Assembly: GCA_022571535.1 (NCBI GenBank)
Contig: JACZXR010000133.1
Span: forward strand, 1 to 6,771
DNA length: 6,771 bases
From: Deltaproteobacteria bacterium
GTDB taxonomy: Bacteria > Desulfobacterota > Binatia > UBA9968 > CAXXLF01
Direction of reading: 5' to 3'
Part shown: piece by piece, positions 1 through 4,814 of the stretch
How positions within the stretch are numbered: position 1 is the stretch's first letter
Layout: the number at the start of each line of letters is the position of its first letter
Program-made: the position numbers and the translations under genes
The notes under the pieces: generated by a model
The model's input: only the letters and a program-made list of their open reading frames with translations
The model's database searches: none
Told to the model about the DNA's origin: nothing

Positions 1-724
1 CCTCCCACCTGAGGATAATCCCTTGGTTTTTCTGGATAGACCTCTGACTAGTCCAGAAATCTCAAGCTGGCGCGATCCTCACCCTTTGACTCGCTACGTC
101 AACTTTGCTCTCTTTCGTCCTGTCTATGCCCGTCCCCTGAGATCCCGCTCCTTTGGAGACGATATCATTCAGAGCCCTGAGGGGCCGTTAGCGATTGTGC
201 TGGAACGTGAGGGGTTCCGCTATCTCGTCCTGGGTTTCGATCCTTTTCCATATCTTGGCCGGGACAATCTCCCTGTCTCAATCTTTACCCTGAATCTCTT
301 GGGGTGGTTTCGCGAAGGGTTGATGGGTAGCAGCACCACCACGGGCAAGCCTCTCCAGTTTCCTGACCGCCGCAGCACGAGGATGCTAGTGACCCCGTTG
401 GGGGAAAGGATCCCCATCAAAAAGGGCCCATACTTTTTTTACCGCACCTTTTTTCAAGGCATCTATCAGGTAGTGGGAGATAACAAGAAGGAGCTTAAGG
501 CTGTTAACTTTCTCGACGAGAAGGAATCTGATCTTGCCAATCCCTCTCCTGTGAATCTGAAAAGAGTAACTAAGGCAACAGACCGCCGCTCTATCGACCT
601 CTCCCTCTGGACCTATCTCCTTCTCCTCTCTCTTCTCCTGCTCTTCCTGGAGTGGCTTTTTAACCCTCCGGTGGCGCGATTTCCTTATCTTACTGAACGT
701 AGAGGGCTGCAGATCAAACCATGA
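1..724 (+). CDS. BatA-N/VWA-type membrane protein, C-terminal part (5' truncated)
   Basis: The reading frame is open from position 2 to the TGA at 722-724, with no good start inside, so the gene begins before the window. About 240 residues are visible. Counting from the TTG codon at 23, W16 begins a W-R-D-P-H-P-L-T-R stretch. A hydrophobic gFDPFP strand lies at residues 71-76. The phrase A-V-N-F-L-D-E-K-E-S-D occupies 160-170. A single strongly hydrophobic membrane helix spans about 195-212 and is followed by a short basic tail. This pattern, especially the aVNfldekESDl phrase shortly before a last membrane helix, is what I know from the C-terminal half of proteins with an N-terminal BatA (aerotolerance) region and a VWA-like domain. 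Those domains would lie upstream and cannot be checked here. Its stop overlaps the next start (ATGA), so the two proteins are probably made together and may form a membrane complex. The substrate is unknown. Confidence 0.8.
   Translation, partial: LPPEDNPLVFLDRPLTSPEISSWRDPHPLTRYVNFALFRPVYARPLRSRSFGDDIIQSPEGPLAIVLEREGFRYLVLGFDPFPYLGRDNLPVSIFTLNLLGWFREGLMGSSTTTGKPLQFPDRRSTRMLVTPLGERIPIKKGPYFFYRTFFQGIYQVVGDNKKELKAVNFLDEKESDLANPSPVNLKRVTKATDRRSIDLSLWTYLLLLSLLLLFLEWLFNPPVARFPYLTERRGLQIKP
721..724 (+). promoter_or_regulatory. ATGA stop/start overlap (translational coupling)
   Basis: The TGA that ends the upstream gene (722-724) overlaps the ATG of the 854-residue gene (721-723). The nearest purine-rich stretch, AGAGGG at about 701-706, is some 14 bases away and weak. 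The downstream gene therefore probably relies on ribosomes terminating on the upstream one. Confidence 0.75.
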
Positions 725-3285
725 AGGAATTTCTCTCCCAGATCCATTTTGCCGGCCCTTCCTTTCTCCTGCTTCTGGGACTCCTGCCCCTCTTTTGGCT
801 ACGGTGGCGAGAGCGCTCCTTGGCGGTTATCCTTTGGCGCTCTGTGATCTTTTCTCTCCTTGTTTTTACCTTGGCAGGTCCCGAGAAGGTCGGGGAGATC
901 ACTAGGATGGAAGAAAAGGCCACGCGCATATTTGCCTTTGACCTCTCCCGCAGTGTCCCCAGCTCCATGAGCCGTTGGATGGAGCGCGTTGCCAAGGAAG
1001 ACCTTTTCCCAGCGCAAGGGGACCGACTATTTGTTTTCGGTGGTGAAACGCGAGAGGTCAAGGACTGGGAAGGGTGGCTGCGAGGGGAAATATCGGCTGA
1101 GCCTATTCAGCCGGGATGGACCAACCTGGAAAATCTTTTCTCTGTGCTCTTGCGCCTGCCCGCGCCCCCACGGACTGTTTACCTTTTTACTGATGGCTGG
1201 GAGACCAAGGGGGGCGTGGAAAGTTTACTCTCTTCCCTTGCGGGTTCATCGCTTAAAATTTTCCCTTTCTTGCCATCTTCCCGACTAGAGGTGACCAATG
1301 TGACGGTCAAGAGAGTTCTTGCGCCGCACCGGGGAGAAAGCGGTGAGGGGATCAAGTTGAGAGTTGCGGTGGAGAATCATAGTGGTAGGGAGATCCAAGG
1401 GAGGATCATCTTACAACGGAACGGTCAACCGTTTAAGACTGATGCGGTTAAAGTCAAACCTGGAAGCCAGCTGTTCACCTACAAGACCACTCTGCCCGAT
1501 AAAGCCCTCACGTCTTTTCAGGCAATTTTTGTCCCCAAAAACGCGCAGGCAGATCATTTTTTCCACGATAATAAAGCGACTGCCTGGGTAGCGATACGGA
1601 GCAAAGAAAAAGTCCTCGTGCTTAACGAGCAGGGCGATCAGGGGAGATACCTGGTAGAAATACTCAGGCGGAGGGGGTTTCAAGTTACCTCTGTTGACCT
1701 CGACAGTCCACCTCCAAACCCCAAGGGGTACAAGGCCGTGGTCTTTAATAATGTGGCACGGGAGAGGTTTTCGCCCGCCTATTTGGCGGCTATGGAGCGT
1801 TACGTCAGTGGAGGGGGATCCTTCATGATGCTTGGCGGGGAGGAGAGTTTTGGGCCTGGAGGTTATCTGAGCACTCCAATTGAGGATCTACTGCCCCTGA
1901 AGCTCAAGGAGCCGAAGGAAGAGGAAGAGGAGAAAAATCGGGCTGTGGTCCTTATCATCGATAAATCCGGTAGCATGCGCAGGCAAAAGAAACTCCTCTA
2001 CGCCAAAGAGGCGGCTAAGGCATTGGCGGAGAGCCTGAGTGACCGTGACCTCCTCGGCGTGGTGGGGTTTGATATCTCCCCCTTTGTTGTTGTTCCGCTG
2101 AGTTTAGTGGAGAGACTTCGTGAGACCTTTGCCTCGCAGATCGACCGACTAAAGGCCCGCGGGAAGACCTATCTCTTTCCTGCTATTATAGAGGCAAAAC
2201 GTCAGCTGGAGAGGAAAGAGGCAAGCCGAAAACATGTGATCATCCTGAGTGATGGGGAAACAGGTGGGAGCGGCAGTGACTACATCGATTTGATAAACTT
2301 CATGAGGAAGGAACTCAAGATCACCGTCTCTGCCGTAGCCATAGGTGATCAGGCCAACATCCCGCTGCTCAGGAGGATTGCCAGATACGGCGGGGGACTC
2401 TTTCACCATACTTTCGATCCCACCACGCTGCCACAAATCGTCTTGCAGGAGATTAGAGATGAACCGCAGGAGGAACCTCTCGTGGAAAAGGACCTCATAC
2501 CTGTTTTGGTAAGCGGTTCGAGGCTCTTGAAGCAGTTCCCTGAGGGCTCTTTTCCGGCAGTTCGGGGATTCGTTGAAACGGAGATCAAAGAGGGGGCGGG
2601 TCTGGATGTGATAGTCCCGAGTGGGGGAAAGAGACTCCCATTGTTGGCCTCATGGATTTATGGCAATGGCAAAGCGGTAGCCTTTACCACAGATCTCCAT
2701 GGACGTTGGACCAAGGCGTGGATTCGATGGGAGGGACTGGGAAAATTTTGGCGGCGGGTCTTTGACTGGTTGATCCCGCCGCAAGACCCCTTCCCTCCGC
2801 ACGAGGTGAGGATCAATATCTTGGGAGACCGGCCCGTCTTGGATTTATACCTCTACCGGGAGAAAGATGACGCCAGCCTATTTCGTTATTCCTTCAAGGG
2901 CAAGGCGGGCAAGGGAAAAGGAGTTCTGAACAGGGTTGCGCCCGGGCATTACCGGACCACCCTTCCCTTTGCTGTGCCCGGCGACTACCGCATCGAGCTC
3001 ATCGAAAGCGGCGCGGGGAAAGACCTCTCTTACCCGCTGCTGGGCTATACGCTGCCCTTTGACCCCAGGGCTGAAGTACCACAGGACAGTTTTAACACCG
3101 CTTTGTTGGAGCGACTTGCCCGAGCCACGGGCGGAGAGATCAACTCCAAAGGAGATGAGGAGCTAAAGGCCCCAGCAGTGATCCGCACTTCCCGCTCACT
3201 TCGGTCCACCCTGATTCTCCCGGCCATGATACTTTTCCTGCTGGAGATTTTGTTTAGGAGATTCGTATTGCGGCTAGTCCGGTAA
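721..3285 (+). CDS. Membrane protein with two VWA domains and a glutamine-amidotransferase-like domain
   Basis: Complete 854-residue protein. Two N-terminal membrane helices (about 12-27 and 34-51) precede a first VWA-like domain (about 65-185) with a metal-site (MIDAS) pattern: D74-L-S76-R-S78, T134 and D158-G. A beta-rich linker (190-290) follows. Residues 297-395 resemble a class I glutamine-amidotransferase-like (COG5426-type) domain with Y-V-S-G-G-G at 361-366 and L-G-G at 371-373; I see no catalytic Cys there. An acidic linker (397-404) leads to a second, canonical VWA domain (408-575) with D414-K-S416-G-S418, T483 and D511-G. The amidotransferase-like fold seems to resume at 590-685, ending in the typical G-L-G-K-F-W-R-R stretch, so the second VWA looks inserted into it. 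A last helix lies at 831-845. The bulk is expected to face the periplasm. The ATG at 721 overlaps the upstream stop and has only a weak ribosome site. Specific function is unknown. Confidence 0.88.
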   Translation: MKEFLSQIHFAGPSFLLLLGLLPLFWLRWRERSLAVILWRSVIFSLLVFTLAGPEKVGEITRMEEKATRIFAFDLSRSVPSSMSRWMERVAKEDLFPAQGDRLFVFGGETREVKDWEGWLRGEISAEPIQPGWTNLENLFSVLLRLPAPPRTVYLFTDGWETKGGVESLLSSLAGSSLKIFPFLPSSRLEVTNVTVKRVLAPHRGESGEGIKLRVAVENHSGREIQGRIILQRNGQPFKTDAVKVKPGSQLFTYKTTLPDKALTSFQAIFVPKNAQADHFFHDNKATAWVAIRSKEKVLVLNEQGDQGRYLVEILRRRGFQVTSVDLDSPPPNPKGYKAVVFNNVARERFSPAYLAAMERYVSGGGSFMMLGGEESFGPGGYLSTPIEDLLPLKLKEPKEEEEEKNRAVVLIIDKSGSMRRQKKLLYAKEAAKALAESLSDRDLLGVVGFDISPFVVVPLSLVERLRETFASQIDRLKARGKTYLFPAIIEAKRQLERKEASRKHVIILSDGETGGSGSDYIDLINFMRKELKITVSAVAIGDQANIPLLRRIARYGGGLFHHTFDPTTLPQIVLQEIRDEPQEEPLVEKDLIPVLVSGSRLLKQFPEGSFPAVRGFVETEIKEGAGLDVIVPSGGKRLPLLASWIYGNGKAVAFTTDLHGRWTKAWIRWEGLGKFWRRVFDWLIPPQDPFPPHEVRINILGDRPVLDLYLYREKDDASLFRYSFKGKAGKGKGVLNRVAPGHYRTTLPFAVPGDYRIELIESGAGKDLSYPLLGYTLPFDPRAEVPQDSFNTALLERLARATGGEINSKGDEELKAPAVIRTSRSLRSTLILPAMILFLLEILFRRFVLRLVR

Positions 3286-3299
3286 TTAACGGTTTTCAA

Positions 3300-3316
3300 T
3301 TAACCCCGATCCGAAA
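3300..3316. repeat. Left 17-bp inverted repeat
   Basis: This sequence begins TTAACCCCGATCC and is the exact complement of 3480-3496. The match ends at both sides: base 3299 does not pair with 3497, and 3317 does not pair with 3479. It lies 14 bases after the stop codon of the upstream gene, so it could also form the foot of a long mRNA stem. Confidence 0.85.
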
Positions 3317-3339
3317 TTAATCAGTCAATGAAATCTTCC

Positions 3340-3353
3340 CTGATGATCATCAG
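3340..3353. repeat. 14-bp perfect palindrome CTGATGATCATCAG
   Basis: The sequence equals its own reverse complement over all 14 bases. It sits about 24 bp inside the left terminal repeat of the MITE-like segment. It could be a protein-binding site, such as a transposase subterminal site or a regulator dimer site, or chance; no partner copy was seen elsewhere in the window. Confidence 0.6.
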
Positions 3354-3435
3354 ACCGCGACAAATACCTGTTTCAAGCATGAATCGGCAACTCACCTTTA
3401 GTGTAGTTGTTGACCGACGATCAAAATGCCGGTAA

Positions 3436-3462
3436 CTGGTGTCCTAAGCCGCTCAACACCAG
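3436..3462. repeat. 7-bp inverted repeat, possible small hairpin
   Basis: CTGGTGT at 3436-3442 pairs exactly with ACACCAG at 3456-3462 across a 13-base loop. It lies in the right half of the MITE-like segment. No run of T follows, so it does not read as an intrinsic terminator. Function unknown. Confidence 0.4.
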
Positions 3463-3480
3463 AAATGCCTCGATTATATT
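3453..3480 (+). promoter_or_regulatory. Putative sigma70-type promoter in the right end of the MITE-like element
   Basis: TCAACA (3453-3458) matches 4 of 6 bases of the -35 consensus and TATATT (3475-3480) matches 5 of 6 of the -10, with a 16-bp spacer. Transcription would start near 3487, inside the right terminal repeat, and give a leader of about 85 bases before the 94-residue gene. This is the best promoter-like pair I found in this gap. A weaker one (TTAACT 3493-3498, TAAATC 3516-3521, 17-bp spacer) lies just downstream. Prediction by eye only. Confidence 0.3.
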
Positions 3481-3496
3481 TTCGGATCGGGGTTAA
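3480..3496. repeat. Right 17-bp inverted repeat
   Basis: This is the exact reverse complement of 3300-3316 and ends in GGGGTTAA. It overlaps the last base of the proposed -10 box and lies about 75 bp before the 94-residue gene, so any outward activity from this end would read into that gene. Confidence 0.85.
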
Positions 3497-3560
3497 CTGA
3501 GCCGATAAGGTAAGGTAAATCTTAGCACAACCGGTAGACTATCAGCGGCAAGGTAGAGAT

Positions 3561-3569
3561 AAGGAGGGG
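3561..3569 (+). promoter_or_regulatory. Strong ribosome binding site AAGGAGGGG
   Basis: This near-perfect Shine-Dalgarno ends two bases before the ATG at 3572, with the GGAGG core four bases from it. It fixes the start of the 94-residue gene and supports that short frame being real. Confidence 0.75.
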
Positions 3570-3571
3570 TT

Positions 3572-3856
3572 ATGGAGACGTCTATATATAAATCCATCTT
3601 TGGCTTGGCGGCGAGGGTCGGTTCTCTTGAGGGCTATCTCTATGTGGGTAAAGATGTGGAGACGCAGTACCTACCCGGTTGGCTGGAGAACATCAATCGG
3701 GAGTTCAGTGGTCTGACACTTGACGTAAGGAAGGAGATTGCAGAAGACTATCTTGAGATCCTGAGGAAAATCGCTGCTTATCTCGAAAGGCTTTATGGGG
3801 AGACAGATCAGAATGCGCGTAAGGCGAGGGGGATGGTTGCGGCATTCAAAGAGTAA
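3572..3856 (+). CDS. Small hypothetical protein, 94 residues
   Basis: I do not recognise this protein. It starts at an ATG behind a strong Shine-Dalgarno and ends at TAA. The sequence has no signal peptide, no membrane helix and no cysteine, so a soluble cytoplasmic protein is likely. The first half contains an aromatic and glycine-containing region (Y22, Y24, Y33, W38). The second half, about 50-78, is rich in charged residues and leucine/isoleucine with helix-like spacing (D-V-R-K-E-I-A-E-D-Y-L-E-I-L-R-K-I), suggesting an amphipathic helix or short coiled coil. The tail is basic. The next small gene follows after 11 bp and is probably co-transcribed, with lexA further downstream. It could be a small regulator, one half of a two-gene module, or an unstudied housekeeping protein; the sequence does not choose among these. 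Confidence 0.72.
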   Translation: METSIYKSIFGLAARVGSLEGYLYVGKDVETQYLPGWLENINREFSGLTLDVRKEIAEDYLEILRKIAAYLERLYGETDQNARKARGMVAAFKE

Positions 3857-3867
3857 GGGGGTCGCCT

Positions 3868-4068
3868 ATGAAAAGGGTATTGATTGAACTGATCAATAAC
3901 GAGCTTTCAGGCGGGAGCAGCGCTGAGATCGGGCTTAAACTGAGCGATCTTATCAGCCAGAGTTTTCGCTGGTGGCACAGTCAATTTGGGGGGAGGGACC
4001 CATTCGGGCTTGATCGCTGGCGAATCGAATCCGTTGAGGTCAGAGAGATCCCTCCAAAAGGCCGGTAA
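3868..4068 (+). CDS. Small hypothetical protein, 66 residues
   Basis: I do not recognise this protein. The ATG at 3868 has a good ribosome site, AAGGGGG at 3855-3861, six bases upstream and overlapping the stop of the previous gene; the gap is only 11 bp. The N-terminal part (M-K-R-V-L-I-E-L-I-N-N-E-L) is amphipathic. A glycine/serine turn (G15-G16-S-S18) follows, then a likely helix at about 20-35. An aromatic cluster F33, W35, W36, F40 is notable for so short a protein, and the C-terminal third (W51, R52, I53 and a V-E-V-R-E-I run) looks like a beta strand. No cysteine, signal peptide or membrane helix. The conserved-looking pairing with the 94-residue gene suggests the two products act together or on one another, but no function can be assigned. 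Confidence 0.68.
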   Translation: MKRVLIELINNELSGGSSAEIGLKLSDLISQSFRWWHSQFGGRDPFGLDRWRIESVEVREIPPKGR

Positions 4069-4118
4069 CCTATAGCGGTTGCACCCATCCCTGCTCCTTC
4101 GGCGGCAGAGAGGGCATT

Positions 4119-4125
4119 AAGGAGG
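4119..4125 (+). promoter_or_regulatory. Shine-Dalgarno AAGGAGG for the mini-ORF, not lexA
   Basis: AAGGAGG is a perfect match to the 16S anti-Shine-Dalgarno. It is nine bases before the ATG at 4135 but 45 bases before the lexA ATG, too far to serve lexA directly. Only weak purines (GAGAAAA, 4157-4163) lie near the lexA start. Confidence 0.55.
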
Positions 4126-4134
4126 CCTTGCCAT

Positions 4135-4158
4135 ATGTTTTTCCTTCTCCTAAAATGA
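4135..4158 (+). CDS. Possible 7-codon leader peptide upstream of lexA
   Basis: The frame ATG-TTT-TTC-CTT-CTC-CTA-AAA-TGA encodes Met-Phe-Phe-Leu-Leu-Leu-Lys. It has the best ribosome site in this leader and stops 12 bases before the lexA start. It is in frame with lexA, but the TGA means it cannot be an N-terminal extension. The run of Phe and Leu codons and the two alternative hairpins overlapping its end would suit coupling or attenuation-like control of lexA. This is inference from one sequence, and a chance ORF this short is quite possible. Confidence 0.3.
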   Translation: MFFLLLK

Positions 4159-4170
4159 GAAAACTCAGCT

Positions 4171-4776
4171 ATGATTGTGACCAAGCGACAAAAAGAAGTT
4201 CTCGATTACATAACGGCTTATAGTGCGCGCTTTGGCTACGCCCCAACCCTGGCGGAAATTGGCCATCACTTTGGCCTTACTTCATTAGCCACAGTGCATA
4301 AGCATCTGAAGAACCTGGAGGAGAAGAGACTGATTCGTCGACAGTGGAACCGGAGCCGGGCAGTGGAAGTTCTAAGCGACTCACTAAAAAAAAGGGGAAC
4401 CGTGGAGGTTCCTCTCCTTGGTATCGTCGCCGCAGGCGCACCGATTGAGGCCGTGGAAATGGCTGATAGCTTGACTGTCCCTGAAGAGTTGGTACGGGGG
4501 AAAGACACTTTTGTCCTCAAGGTCAAGGGGGATTCGATGATTGATGAGCAGATCCGGGATGGCGACCTTATCCTCGTGCAGCCCCGCTCTACAGCAGAGA
4601 ACGGTGAGACGGTGGTTGCCTTGGTTGGCGGTGAGGCTACTGTGAAGAAGTTTTATCGAGAGGATGGAGACAAGATCCGCCTGCAGCCGGCCAATGATAG
4701 AATCAAGCCAATCCTGGCATCTGAGAATCAGGTGGAGATCCGGGGGGTTGTGGTGGCCGTGATCCGGAAGTACTAA
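4171..4776 (+). CDS. lexA: LexA, SOS-response transcriptional repressor and autoprotease
   Basis: This 201-residue protein matches the usual LexA length (E. coli has 202). Residues 1-65 form the winged-helix DNA-binding domain, beginning T4-K-R-Q-K-E-V and including the helix-turn-helix at about 27-50 (T-L-A-E-I-G through the V-H-K-H-L-K recognition region). A linker follows. The S24 peptidase domain has the Ala88-Gly89 self-cleavage site (V-A-A-G-A-P), catalytic Ser122 in G-D-S-M and Lys159 in A-T-V-K-K. All are in the positions of the E. coli Ala84-Gly85, Ser119 and Lys156, so RecA-stimulated self-cleavage should work. It represses DNA-damage genes in the cytoplasm until cleaved. The TGA at 4156 in the same frame rules out a start upstream of the ATG at 4171. 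It has almost no Shine-Dalgarno of its own. A YyaL-like gene follows after 38 bp. Confidence 0.96.
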   Translation: MIVTKRQKEVLDYITAYSARFGYAPTLAEIGHHFGLTSLATVHKHLKNLEEKRLIRRQWNRSRAVEVLSDSLKKRGTVEVPLLGIVAAGAPIEAVEMADSLTVPEELVRGKDTFVLKVKGDSMIDEQIRDGDLILVQPRSTAENGETVVALVGGEATVKKFYREDGDKIRLQPANDRIKPILASENQVEIRGVVVAVIRKY

Positions 4777-4814
4777 ACAAGTGCAATAAACGTTGAACAA
4801 AAACCACCCGGAAG

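Larger units (their letters stand above)
3300..3496. mobile_element. MITE-like element or IS remnant with 17-bp terminal inverted repeats
   Basis: The segment 3300-3316 is an exact reverse complement of 3480-3496 (17 of 17 bases), giving a 197-bp unit with a 163-bp interior. The interior has no convincing open frame; the longest minus-strand ATG frame, 3321-3380, codes for only 19 residues with no recognisable motif. It does contain a 14-bp perfect palindrome and a further 7-bp inverted repeat. Both ends finish in TTAA (3300-3303 and 3493-3496). If that is a duplicated 4-bp target, the true terminal repeats are the inner 13 bases, CCCCGATCCGAAA and its complement. Because TTAA is its own complement, this cannot be decided from one copy. 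Size, terminal repeats and lack of coding fit a miniature non-autonomous transposon. A regulatory or RNA-forming inverted repeat is the alternative. Confidence 0.55.
4069..4170 (+). promoter_or_regulatory. lexA leader region
   Basis: This 102-bp gap holds a possible 7-codon mini-gene with its own Shine-Dalgarno and two short inverted repeats close to the lexA start: TTCTC 4145-4149 with GAGAA 4157-4161, and TGAG 4156-4159 with CTCA 4164-4167. These two stems share bases and exclude each other. I looked for LexA operators of the CTGT-N8-ACAG, CGAAC-N4-GTTCG and GGTT/ACC types and saw none. I found no convincing -35/-10 pair, so lexA may be read from upstream. Confidence 0.4.

Noticed and set aside
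714..1061. Minus-strand open frame opposite the start of the 854-residue gene
   Set aside because: The translation is dominated by Arg, Lys and Ser with no domain-like pattern, and the + strand frame is clearly coding.
3284..3304. Direct repeat AATTAAC (3284-3290 and 3298-3304) considered as a target-site duplication of the element
   Set aside because: Both copies lie on the left side of the element, and the right flank (CTGAG) has no matching copy outside the terminal repeat.
3321..3380. Minus-strand 19-residue frame within the MITE-like element, ending close to the left terminal repeat, considered as a transposase remnant
   Set aside because: It is too short, a stop lies not far upstream, and the translation shows no transposase motif I can name.
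4091..4108. Imperfect stem CTGC/GCAG in the lexA leader considered as an intrinsic terminator
   Set aside because: Only four or five base pairs form, with a mismatch, and no T run follows.
4135..4170. N-terminal extension of LexA from ATG 4135
   Set aside because: The frame is the same, but a TGA at 4156-4158 separates it from lexA.
4384..4800. Minus-strand frame of 138 codons across lexA
   Set aside because: It is antisense to lexA, which has all expected catalytic and DNA-binding residues. No ribosome site or family resemblance was seen.
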